Shown: in pieces, positions 18,354 through 26,606 of the stretch
Layout: every line of letters begins with the position of its first letter
How positions within the stretch are numbered: the stretch's first letter is position 1
Origin: Trichomonas vaginalis G3
Taxonomy: Eukaryota; Parabasalia; Trichomonadida; Trichomonadidae
DNA length: 64,000 nucleotides
NCBI RefSeq assembly: GCF_026262505.1
Contig: NC_067205.1
Coordinates: 13,082,001-13,146,000, forward strand
Reading direction: 5' to 3'
Translations under genes and position numbers: made by a program
Notes under the pieces: model-generated
Databases searched by the model: none
Told to the model about the DNA's origin: nothing
What the model saw: the letters and a program-made list of their open reading frames with translations, nothing else

Positions 18354-18713
18354 TTACCCACTGTTGTGCATGGTTATATCCTCTGTTAAAGAATCTTTCA
18401 CCTTGGTCCATATAATTTCCTGCTTGGTTATAGTATCATTTGCTTTGTTATAATAATTTCCTGCTTGTCTTCCTACATTGTCCATCCATCCTTGAACTTT
18501 TCCTCTTGTTTCAGGATTTGGAATAAGATTTGTTGCATCTCGTGCTACATCCCAACCTTTCTGTACAGTTTGTATAATAGGTTGTGCTTTCTCTTTAAGT
18601 ATACCTAATGTACTCAAAATCTTCCTTCCAACTCCAAATGCACCTCTGGCTATTGTTCCCACTGCCGGCAAAAATCTGGATGCAACTCCTGCTAATGCGC
18701 CAAATAAACCCAT
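18354..18713 (-). CDS. Small Gly/Ala-rich amphipathic protein
   Basis: It encodes up to 119 residues from MGLFGALAGVASRFLPAVG. The N-terminal 45 residues alternate Gly/Ala with bulky hydrophobics and basic residues, as in membrane-active peptides. The rest is helical (AQPIIQTVQKGWDVARDATN). Similar starts are seen at 22666 (MGFFSSIGNFFRRVG) and at 44995 in copy 2 (MVAWAALGAMGTKALAFG), so this seems to be a Maverick family of small virion proteins. A comparison with adenovirus lytic or core peptides is only an analogy. Confidence 0.5.
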   Translation of the reverse strand: MGLFGALAGVASRFLPAVGTIARGAFGVGRKILSTLGILKEKAQPIIQTVQKGWDVARDATNLIPNPETRGKVQGWMDNVGRQAGNYYNKANDTITKQEIIWTKVKDSLTEDITMHNSG

Positions 18714-18730
18714 TTCTTATGGGTTAAAAA

Positions 18731-19689
18731 ATGACGAATCCAAACAAGGACCCCTATGTTTCTAAGGCAACAAAGAAAGCACTCATGATAAAAATCTTTA
18801 GTTCAACACCAAATGCTTGGTTTATGGATATCTTGGAAAACATTCCGAGGTATAGAGAAGATGGACCACCATACTGGTTAATATTTGTCGGTCAAAACAC
18901 AAGATACTGTGAAGCCATACCATTATGGTCCAAAAATATTTTAGATGTGAAAACTGCTTTGACAATATTCGTTGACAAATACCATCCAACAAAACTGACA
19001 TCTGACTGTGAAAGTTCTTTCAAATCAGATGATGTAAAAAACTATCTGCGTTCAAAAAATGTAAACCAATATTTCATTGTCGACCAAAACCATTCTGCTC
19101 TTGGTGTCATTGACGGATGTATAAAAATGTTAAGAGACTTAAACCAACCACAAGGTGGTGAAGCAAATGAAATGTCATATGACGACAAGTATAGACACTT
19201 CTCCAGGCAAAGATGAGACAAGTTTTAAATATTTACAATAACCGTAAACAAAAAGGTTTGGGAAACCACTCCCCCGAAGAAATGAAAAACAACCCTGACT
19301 TAGAGAAAGACTATATATTTAATAATTTAGTCAAAAGAGACAAACAAGAAAGAATGCCGGGCTTCAAACTTCAGAAAGGTGACAAAGTAAAAATAGAAAT
19401 ACCTAAACGCGACCCATATGAAAATACTATTGACTATGACAACAATGGGAACCCGACAGGTACTCACATTCGTGTTCGTAAAAATAGAAGAAAGTATACA
19501 AGAGAATATTATGAAGTTTTAGGCAAACATGGCAAAATGTACACACTGCAAGCAGAAGATAAAAATACTATTGTCAGACCTCGTTTCAAACTTGTCAAAG
19601 TTCAAGGTGGTATACTTTCAAAAACAGTTCCTAACAAATATAAGACAACTCCAGACGAATATGCTAAAGAAGTTGAAAATGACGACTAA
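18731..19689 (+). pseudogene. Retroviral-type integrase remnant (copy 1)
   Basis: The product carries an rve-type integrase core: WFMDILENIPRYREDGPPYW with a following strand, then PTKLTSDCESSFKSD, then IVDQNHSALGVIDG and KMLRDLNQPQ. It ends in a basic, chromodomain-like or SH3-like tail (FKLVKVQGGILSKTVPNKYK). The same order of blocks occurs in the copy 2 integrase at 36740-37825. In Mavericks this enzyme inserts the element into host DNA. It is broken and diverged. Confidence 0.75.
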
Positions 19690-21552
19690 GCAATTCTATA
19701 CCATGCGTAAACTGTCATGTAAGGTGGCATGTATTCTTTACTTTGTCCCGTTGTATGTGTATATCCTGTAACGAAATGTGTATGGATTCCTTCTCCCTGC
19801 GTGTCATCCCAGTAACAATTTATAGCAAACTTAACGTCGTCTTTAACATCATATCCTTGACCTTTTGTCATTCCTCTCCAATCCCAATATCTATGCTTAT
19901 GCCAACCTGCTTGAGATGTAGTTAATCTTATGTAATGACTGTGTGCAGGTAAATTTTCACCTGAAATCGTTTTACTTCCACCTGTTTCCTTTGAAGAGTT
20001 TGCACAATACAAAAACCTGTCGACTATTTGTTCCCATACACCAACACCAAACATTACTTGAGGACCTCTTGCACCATAGATGTATAAATAGAACCTACCG
20101 GGTTCATTAAATCAAACATATGAGATATTATAGGATTGTCCCTTTTGAACTTAAAATATAGTGCAACTATTTCGGTTTCTTCTGGTTTGTGTCAGAATAT
20201 TTTTTATAATATAATCTGATGTTTTCAGGGTAGGTAAAATCTTGACTATAATATTTATTTCTGTCATCTGTATAATAATATACTATTCTCGTTTTTTCTA
20301 TTGCATTATATCTTTTATATCTATAATATTCTAAATATAAGGTTAGCTTTTGTTCATCTACATGTGGTGTTTTGTCGTCATCTCCATAGTCATAATAATG
20401 TGGTGCCGGAGCTGGGTCAGGTAATATCATATCTGCCATTTCATAAACTCGGAAATATTTCTTTTGTTCGTCTCCATATAAGTTTAAGTAGCAGTTGTTG
20501 TCTAATGGAACTTTAACTTGTGTACCATCATTCTTTTTATAGCTTACATACATTTGATTGTTATTTTTCGGAATGAGTTTATACCGTATACCATTTTTTA
20601 AGGAATGTACAAACTGCCATCTAAAATATTTATTTTCTTCATTGACAGAAAAGTCACCAACAATAGTTTCAATATTTTTTGTTCCAACTAAACTTTGGTA
20701 TATTTCATTGACATATGTTTTATCTGCTTTAGTGTTTAAGGTTTCTTGTAAGTTTGTAATATTTGCAATGGTATGTGTATGTCCAACGTCACTTTTCCTG
20801 TTTAAGGTTTCTTGTAAGTTTGTAATATCAGATATAGAATGTGTATGAGTCTTATTTGCTTTAGTGTTTAAGGTTTCTTGTAAGTTTGTAATATCAGATA
20901 TAGAATGTGTATGAGTCTTATTTGCTTTAGTGTTTAAGGTTTCTTGTAAGTTTGTAATATCAGATATAGAATGTGTATGCTGTTTTTGTGGATATGTTCC
21001 TTCTGTCCATGCGAAAATATATTCTTTTGTTGCATCTACATATCCAGTTATCCATGTCAAGTCTGCTTTTGTATTCCTTAACTCTGTAATACCTTTCTCA
21101 AGCTCTTTCAACTGTTGTCCATCTTCCATTAAAGCTCTGTCATGACTTGAAACCGTTTGTGCCAACATATCTACAGTTTCTTTGTCAGCTTTATTTTCAA
21201 CATCCTCTTTTGTTGCATATGTTGCATCTGCTCTGTCATGTTCTTCTTGAACTTTTTCAATGACATATTCTTTGTCAGCTTTGTTGTCAACATCTGCTTT
21301 CAAAAGAAGTTCATTTATAGGTTTCTCGTTTAAAGTTCCTTTTGTTGGATTTATACAGACAGTATTGTTTTTATTGTCTTGAAATAGAAACTCATCTGTC
21401 ATAGGGTTTATTGTCAGTTTTAGGTTTCCTTCTTTCAATGACTCAGATATTTTAGCATAGTTTGAAAAGTTTGTTGTGTTCTTATTTAGAGCTTGCATAA
21501 TGAGTTGTCGGTTGTGTTGTATTTCTCTCATAGACGCTGTTTCATTTGACAT
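19686..21552 (-). pseudogene. Phage-like fibre protein remnant (copy 1)
   Basis: The N-terminal part is a coiled-coil stalk. Around the middle are four copies of a 22-residue repeat, HTHSISDITNLQETLNTKA plus a linker, the DNA repeating every 66 bases (20750-20980). HTHxISDITNLQ repeats are known from bacteriophage tail fibres. The C-terminal end has GVWEQIVDRFLYCANSS with KETGGSKTI and closes YMPPYMTVYAWYRIA, as in tail-collar/fibre tips and in the copy 2 gene at 37894-40095. It would form a trimeric attachment spike. It is broken. Confidence 0.7.
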
Positions 21553-21570
21553 TTTTATTATAGATAAAAT

Positions 21571-22419
21571 ATGCTTCCAATAGAAAAAGAAAATTCAAGA
21601 GTTGCTACAACTAAACCATTAGATGAACTTTTTACTAATGTCGGTCAAAAGTTTGACTTAGATACTATAAAGCATGAAGGCTATCGTTTTGACTACCCAT
21701 TAAGATGGTTAAGAGACCCATCTGTTACTAAATCTATTGGCTTTCGAAGAATAAAATTTGTGTCTGTAAAAGATAAAAGTTTTCCATTTATTGTAAGGTT
21801 TCATATAGATTATACATCTGAAGGGAAACGAAAAATGTGGGAAGAAATTGAGCTAATACAAGTTGACCTTTCATCTTCTCTACAGACTGCATTAAAAAAT
21901 ATAGAAGATAAAATAAATTCATGTTATGCAAAATATGCTGATGAATATGCAAATACCGATAGCACACTTTATGTGAGAATTGTATATGACAAACAAAATT
22001 CACAAGTGTCATTTCAAATCTACGAAAACAATCCAAATAAAGACGAACAAATATATACAGAATTCACTGCAATGTCATGGTATTATTTGCAAAGAATGTT
22101 AAATCAGAAAGTCGAACTTCCTTTAGCAAATATTTACAGTCGATATGCAAGAGATGAACCATATTTATTTAAAGATGTTTTCGACCAAGATGCTATTATT
22201 GTTCATGCTTCATTTTCTGGCGCCCAAAACTCTTTCTTATGCTTGGCAAATGACTTTTACGAAAAACCTACAAAGCTATATGAACCACCGAGTGGAAGTA
22301 TTTCAGACTTTCAAGTATGGTTTACTACAGATGGAAGAAAAAGAATAATTCCATTATACCATGCGTTTTACTTAGAACTTAGTTTCATATACAACTACTA
22401 TCGAACGATAAAAATATAA
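21571..22419 (+). CDS. Maverick structural protein, YPLRWLRD family
   Basis: It encodes 282 residues. YRFDYPLRWLRDPSVTKSIG is followed by RRIKFV, a central domain, then NSFLCLANDFYEKPTKLYEP and a closing TTDGRKRIIPLYHAFYLELS. Two genes of copy 2 (28397-29276 and 43888-44769) share the layout: a tryptophan-containing YPRHW or PTDW start, a middle with ILFSNIA or ILCLSNYMY, and an end with PxDGKDxLxIE. It is divergent from the fibre gene (18 bases between starts), which suggests a virion partner of the fibre. The function is unknown. The frame looks whole. Confidence 0.5.
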   Translation: MLPIEKENSRVATTKPLDELFTNVGQKFDLDTIKHEGYRFDYPLRWLRDPSVTKSIGFRRIKFVSVKDKSFPFIVRFHIDYTSEGKRKMWEEIELIQVDLSSSLQTALKNIEDKINSCYAKYADEYANTDSTLYVRIVYDKQNSQVSFQIYENNPNKDEQIYTEFTAMSWYYLQRMLNQKVELPLANIYSRYARDEPYLFKDVFDQDAIIVHASFSGAQNSFLCLANDFYEKPTKLYEPPSGSISDFQVWFTTDGRKRIIPLYHAFYLELSFIYNYYRTIKI

Positions 22420-22423
22420 TTTT

Positions 22424-22666
22424 TTAATACGGTTGAGGTGTTGGATTTGGTTGCCAACTAGACTGTGGTGCAGGTTCAGGCTGTTGTATAACAGGGGCTT
22501 GTTCTTCTGGTTCAGGGTCTTTAGGTATAATACCAACGAACTGACCTACTCTTTTACCAATATTTTTGACACCGTTCCAAATTCCTCTTCCGACAGATTT
22601 TATTCCATTCCATATACCTCTTCCAACTCTTCTGAAGAAGTTTCCAATACTACTGAAGAAACCCAT
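22424..22666 (-). CDS. Small amphipathic repeat protein
   Basis: It encodes 80 residues. The first 45 hold a repeated GRGIWNGIKSV/GRGIWNGVKNI unit after MGFFSSIGNFFRRV, giving amphipathic helices with basic and aromatic faces. The rest is a Pro/Gln tail (EEQAPVIQQPEPAPQ). This resembles a membrane-disrupting peptide on a flexible tether. It is convergent with 21571-22419 with only four bases between ends. The role is inferred from shape only. Confidence 0.5.
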   Translation of the reverse strand: MGFFSSIGNFFRRVGRGIWNGIKSVGRGIWNGVKNIGKRVGQFVGIIPKDPEPEEQAPVIQQPEPAPQSSWQPNPTPQPY

Positions 22667-22685
22667 TTTACTACGTGTAAAAATC

Positions 22686-23046
22686 TAATGTCCACCTAGT
22701 CTTTTGCGTTTCCTGTTGAGTTCCATAGCATTCTTTAACTGGAGCTCATACATTCTGTTTCTCCTCTGGTAGAAACATATTCTGGGTCAACTCCTGTGTT
22801 CGCGTCATCTGCATAAAGTTGTTTATATCCCACTTCAGGGTTTGTATAAAACTCTTTCCATCTCATATTTGCATACCATGGTGGCAAACCTAACGCAGCG
22901 TCATTTGACATGGCAGTTTGCATTTGTACATCTGTTGGCACTTGACCATAGTTTGCCATTGCAGTTTGTATTCTAACTTCATTTGGAATATTCTCTGGGT
23001 TTGGTTGTCCAGGTTGCTGTGCATTCGCTAAGTTCTGTGCGTCCAT
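22686..23046 (-). pseudogene. Small Maverick protein remnant
   Basis: It starts MDAQNLANAQQPGQPNPENI and has two copies of a unit like VRIQTAMANYGQVPTD / VQMQTAMSNDAALGLP. It then has PPWYANMRWKEFYTNPEVGY and a basic end near 22690. The Gln-rich, Ala-rich start and short repeats resemble a virion tail or linker. It seems broken near its end. No family is recognised. Confidence 0.4.
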
Positions 23047-23069
23047 TTAATATTAGATAAAAATATCTA

Positions 23070-23201
23070 TTACGAGTACATATGCTGAACATTTGCAGGC
23101 ATTGGTTCATCTTCATATTCTCTGTACTTTTCTGCCACGTCAAATAAATAAATGACACAATGGAAAAAACCTAAAACAAGTAGTCCTATTTCAAACCACA
23201 T
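23070..23201 (-). CDS. Small single-pass membrane protein (43 aa)
   Basis: It encodes MWFEIGLLVLGFFHCVIYLF followed by an acidic tail (DVAEKYREYEDEPMPANVQ). The N-terminal 20 residues form one transmembrane helix or signal anchor. It overlaps the end of the methyltransferase gene by 16 bases. It is too short to classify. Confidence 0.4.
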   Translation of the reverse strand: MWFEIGLLVLGFFHCVIYLFDVAEKYREYEDEPMPANVQHMYS

Positions 23202-24004
23202 TTACTTACTAATAAAATTTCTTTATTGTGACACTTTCTCCAGTTTATGGGACCTCTCTCATATTCTATCTTGTCATATATAAACTCATAGTCGTTTATA
23301 TCTTCTAGCCATTTCATGACACTTTCCAAACCACTTTTATCGGATGTAAAGTAAAAGCATGGATGGTTATGTATAACGTCTAAAGTTTCTAAAGAGTCTC
23401 TCAAAGTCCAGTCTACTTGGTATTGAAAATCCCATGTGTTATAGAACGGCGGGTCCACTATAAAGAAAACATTTTCCTTGTCTTTATATTTTTCATACAA
23501 CTCTGTCCAATGACATCTCACAAACTCTATACCCTCAATATATTTTTCTATGTCCTCTTTGAAAACATTTGTATAGTTAAGATATAAAACTTTTGACATA
23601 AGTGTTTCAATGTCATGAACTCTTATAGAACCACTATATAATAGTCTAGCAGATATACTATCCCAGTCTATATATTCTGCTTTTTTCAAAACCTCTCTCA
23701 CAATATTTTTCTTATCTAATGGTATACGTTCCATCTTACCTATAGGTATCTTTTCTTTTAACTCTTTCAATATATTGTTTGTGTCTGGAATATGTTTGAG
23801 ACGGTCCATATAGTTGTCGAAGTCATTGCATATAATCTTTGAGTCTGGGAATATTGTATGGCACAAATGGGATATATAGAAACTTCCACCGAACAAATCT
23901 ACAAATGTTAGACCATTCGGTAGTTTCTTAAGTCCTCTCAATATAATATCTTTACATCTACTCTTATTTCCAAAGAACGGTAACAGAGGTTTTGTAAAAT
24001 TCAT
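23186..24004 (-). CDS. Dam-like adenine-N6 DNA methyltransferase
   Basis: It encodes 272 residues and looks whole. It has the order of motifs of the D12/Dam class: LLPFFGNKSR at residues 7-16 (the PFxGxK motif), the AdoMet-binding FVDLFGGS at 34-41, and the catalytic VDPPFYN near 183-189. This class transfers a methyl group from S-adenosylmethionine to adenine N6 in double-stranded DNA. It is the last gene of copy 1, next to the MULE remnant. N6-methyladenine has been reported as the main DNA methylation of T. vaginalis, with enzymes of prokaryotic type. A Maverick-carried gene is a plausible source or competitor. The target site cannot be read from the sequence. Confidence 0.85.
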   Translation of the reverse strand: MNFTKPLLPFFGNKSRCKDIILRGLKKLPNGLTFVDLFGGSFYISHLCHTIFPDSKIICNDFDNYMDRLKHIPDTNNILKELKEKIPIGKMERIPLDKKNIVREVLKKAEYIDWDSISARLLYSGSIRVHDIETLMSKVLYLNYTNVFKEDIEKYIEGIEFVRCHWTELYEKYKDKENVFFIVDPPFYNTWDFQYQVDWTLRDSLETLDVIHNHPCFYFTSDKSGLESVMKWLEDINDYEFIYDKIEYERGPINWRKCHNKEILLVSKCGLK

Positions 24005-24204
24005 TTATATATAATAATAAAAATGTTTTTACCCGAAAAGTGACAGAAAAGTGACAAAACATGAAAACATATATAATTTGTGAAAAGTGACACAAAAAGT
24101 GACACCATTCATATGATGTAAATAACAACGGTTTTGGTTTTGTCACCGGCTGGTCGGCTGGGGTTCGGTCCTCCTCTTGGGTCTTGGGCAAAATTTCTTA
24201 GGGG

Positions 24205-25233
24205 CTAGAGGGCGCAACGCGCCTGGAAGCCCCACTCACCTGACCTGAAATCCTCCAAAAATTCTTCGAAATGTTCTAAAATATAATCTGGAGAATTATA
24301 ACAAAATTCATTAATTTCTAACATATACGTATCTAACAATTCATTTGGAATTTCAAACGATCTTAAATATGTAATTGAATTTTGTATCTTCTCATTTATT
24401 TGAGAAAGTTTTTCTTCAGCATTTTCCAATAAAAATCTTAATGGATTCAAATTGGCTTCTTGATTCTGAACAAAATTTAATACTTGGTATAAACGTGATT
24501 GAACTTCTCTTTTCAATTTTGTTTTATAATCTGTCAATCGAGGCTCGCGAATTCTAATTGAAGGAATAAAACCTGTTTGAAGTAAATCGTTTTTAATACG
24601 ATAAAAGTAATTGGGTGCAACTTCTTCTAAAAGATTTTTGACAAAAACATCAATTCTTTGATTTTTAACGCAGCCAAAATCGTGATATTTTATCTTTTTA
24701 AATAAAGATTCAGAAACGTTATTCACAACGGTTAATTCATTTGGTCTGGCAGCGGCTATCCACTGTTGTTTATGAATGTCCCACTGACGTGTAAAGTATT
24801 GATTAAATTCCAATTGATCTTGAATTTTATCAATAATGTGCTCTTTATACATTTTTGCAGCATCTTCTTCTGTGCAATCACGATAATAACATAAAATGTT
24901 CATAAATTTTTCGACTTCTGATCTAATCTCTTCATCATTTATCTTTGAGAGATTCTTTTTAAGTGCGCGTATTACATGTAGCGCGCACCAAAAGATATTG
25001 CACTCCGGAAATGAATTCCTAATCCCGTTGAAAATGTTTAGTGCACAGTCAGACATGATAAATTCAGGTTCTGTGTGAGTTGTTTCAAAATATTTACTTA
25101 AGCAAAAAGAAATATTTTCACTATTATCTGGATATATTATAAAATAACACAAAGGGATAGAATGAGTATTAGCAAATTTGGTAGCTAATACATAAAAAGG
25201 ATATCCATGAATAATTAATTTAAACGTAGAGTC
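24205..25233 (-). pseudogene. MULE transposase, C-terminal part with DDE core
   Basis: It begins at the insertion point with the first catalytic region (DSTFKLIIHGYPFYVLATKF). The second, FIMSDCALNIFNGIRNSFPE, is followed by FWCALHVIRALKK, the C-x2-H signature of MULEs. The likely third acidic residue lies in VNNVSESLFKKIK. The tail ends EWGFQARCAL at a GC-rich palindrome (24201-24233). Transcripts starting in the Maverick repeat could add 23 foreign residues from an ATG at 25302. Transposases of this class cut and paste DNA. It cannot be active as it stands, because the N-terminal part is 20 kb away. Confidence 0.85.
25228..25233. repeat. Target-site duplication AGAGTC, left copy
   Basis: The six bases AGAGTC directly precede the 5'-AG end of Maverick copy 2 and recur exactly at 46095-46100. 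Six-base duplications are the rule for Mavericks. Confidence 0.95.
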
Positions 25234-25817
25234 AGTTAGTATACAAGTCTTGGGTATGATGGCACTGCGTTCCACCTTACCCAATACTTGTGAATTTGAC
25301 ACTTTACAAAGCCGCCAACAATTTCACCTCACTATCGTTCTCACTAACGACTTCACTAATGTTCTCATAAATTTTCCTCAATATCTTCATCATCAGTGTT
25401 AACCCTATTGTAGTCATACTTGAAGACATAAACTTTCTCTAACTTCTTAACGTACAATTTACATAACTTACCTTCGTCATCGTATGGTTTAATGATATAA
25501 CTATTTCTATCTTTATACACAGTCAATGAAAAGTCAACTGGTCTCGGATGTATTTGAAAGAACATGTTATGCTCAGGAAGGAAGAATAAATGTTTAAATG
25601 TATGTTTGTTATACTGTGGAATTCGAATGAGTTGCTTTTGTTCTGTCATTTATATAAAAATAAAATAAAAATAATTTTAAAAAAATAAAATAAAAAATAA
25701 ATGATATCACCACCCTCACACGTATGAAAACATAGCACAAAAATAAATTTAGGTGAAGCGGTGAAATCTCACCTCTTTTTTCACCTGGTTTTCACCCTGT
25801 TGAATTCATTACTTTAT
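25234..25817. repeat. Maverick copy 2 left terminal inverted repeat
   Basis: Bases 25234-25817 match the complement of 45511-46094 without gaps. I saw two single-base differences, both in the inner third. The repeat contains a complete 94-codon gene and a GGTGA-rich palindromic segment at its inner edge (about 25750-25800). The near-identity suggests a young insertion or recent gene conversion between the ends. Confidence 0.93.
25365..25649 (-). CDS. Terminal-repeat gene, left copy (94 aa)
   Basis: It encodes MTEQKQLIRIPQYNKHTFKH and continues as a small beta-rich protein with FFLPEHNMFFQIHPRPVDFS and an acidic end (DDEDIEENL). The protein is identical to the one at 45679-45963. It reads outward, toward the element end. 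The AT-rich leader TTTTTATTTTATTTTTATATAA before the ATG is also duplicated. Being in both ends it is the only gene present twice; a role at the ends (replication, terminus binding) is a guess. Confidence 0.7.
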   Translation of the reverse strand: MTEQKQLIRIPQYNKHTFKHLFFLPEHNMFFQIHPRPVDFSLTVYKDRNSYIIKPYDDEGKLCKLYVKKLEKVYVFKYDYNRVNTDDEDIEENL

Positions 25818-26056
25818 TCCTCACTGTCGTCTGCTTTCTCCAACTCTTCTAACTTCTTCTTAAGTTCAGCAATGTTGTCTTCATGTAATTTAATCTTTCT
25901 CAAAATTCCTTCTTTATCTAATGGTTGCTTTATCTTTCTAAACTGAACTCTACCATCCTTCATAGTATGAATGTAAAAACCTTCTGGAATAGTTCCTGAT
26001 TTAATGTATTCTACCAAAAACTTTTGTTTCATTGCTTCAGTGACTTTAGTCGTCAT
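25814..26056 (-). CDS. Small Maverick protein with shared module and coiled coil
   Basis: It has about 80 residues from the Met at 26056 (MTTKVTEAMKQKFLVEYIKS). Residues 8-45 carry the module seen in the copy 2 capsid protein and at 17525-18109: a helix, SGTIPEGFYIHT, then KDGRVQFRKIKQPL. A coiled coil (LHEDNIAELKKKLEELEKA) follows, ending ADDSEE. The last 19 bases before the stop, including TTATTCCTCACTGTCGTC on the plus strand, recur at the end of the capsid gene. It overlaps the terminal repeat by four bases. Confidence 0.5.
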   Translation of the reverse strand: MTTKVTEAMKQKFLVEYIKSGTIPEGFYIHTMKDGRVQFRKIKQPLDKEGILRKIKLHEDNIAELKKKLEELEKADDSEE

Positions 26057-26105
26057 TTCAATCAAATAAAAATTTTAATATTAAATAAAAATAACGTTAT
26101 TTTTT

Positions 26106-26576
26106 TCAGTAAGGAAACGCAGGAGTTTTACGATTTATTTGAGGAGTAGGTTCTGGTTTAAATGTTGGAGTCGGTTTAGGAGTTGACTTTTGAACAGGAG
26201 TTTGTACTTCCATAGGTTCAGGAGTCATTGAAGGTGTTGTTTGTGAAGGCGTTGGTTTTGACGTTGGTTTTGGCGAAGGTGTCGGAGTTTGTTTAACTTC
26301 AGCTACTTCAGTATTATTTACAACATTTGCTTTATTTCTTTTCAACATCATTACTGCTCCTGCTGTAACTAGCAAACCTAGTGGGAGACCATATTTTATA
26401 TAAGGACTTGACCAAATGCTATTTTTGACAGGAGCTGGTGGAACACCTAACCTTGGTGAGACTGCTCTTTGCCATTGTGCAGCTCGTAAGAAATATTCAA
26501 TAGGTGCTCCATAATCGTTTGGTAAAGTTTGTTTCATAGATGGTGAAGGTTCACGAGAGCTTGATGAAGAACTCAT
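26106..26576 (-). CDS. Pro/Thr-rich membrane-anchored Maverick protein
   Basis: It encodes 156 residues. A Ser-rich start (MSSSSSSREPSPSMK) and about 50 folded residues precede one transmembrane helix (YIKYGLPLGLLVTAGAVMML), then KRNK and a Thr/Pro-rich tail of TPTPSPKPT-type repeats. It is probably a type III-like membrane protein with an extended arm. It lies just downstream of the capsid gene. The family is not recognised. Confidence 0.5.
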   Translation of the reverse strand: MSSSSSSREPSPSMKQTLPNDYGAPIEYFLRAAQWQRAVSPRLGVPPAPVKNSIWSSPYIKYGLPLGLLVTAGAVMMLKRNKANVVNNTEVAEVKQTPTPSPKPTSKPTPSQTTPSMTPEPMEVQTPVQKSTPKPTPTFKPEPTPQINRKTPAFPY

Positions 26577-26606
26577 TTATAAGCTTTAAAAATAAACGTT
26601 CATCCT

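Larger units (their letters stand above)
1..24204. mobile_element. Maverick/Polinton copy 1, left end outside window
   Basis: This stretch carries a Maverick gene set: major capsid, putative minor capsid, packaging ATPase, retroviral-type integrase, phage-like fibre, a polymerase-like gene, a superfamily 3 helicase and an adenine DNA methyltransferase. Most have recognisable counterparts in copy 2 (25234-46094), but the proteins are strongly diverged, so this is a different Maverick lineage. I found no terminal inverted repeat or target duplication; the left end lies before base 1 and the right end somewhere between about 24.0 and 24.2 kb, next to MULE sequence. It looks broken, with roughly eight to ten breaks. 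It is probably older than copy 2, but no date can be given from one copy. Confidence 0.85.

Noticed and set aside
24005-24204. Right terminal repeat of Maverick copy 1
   Set aside because: The stretch has repeated AAAAGTGACA boxes and a G+C-rich patch, but no 5'-AG/CT-3' end with a 6-bp duplication could be found, and the partner end is outside the window.
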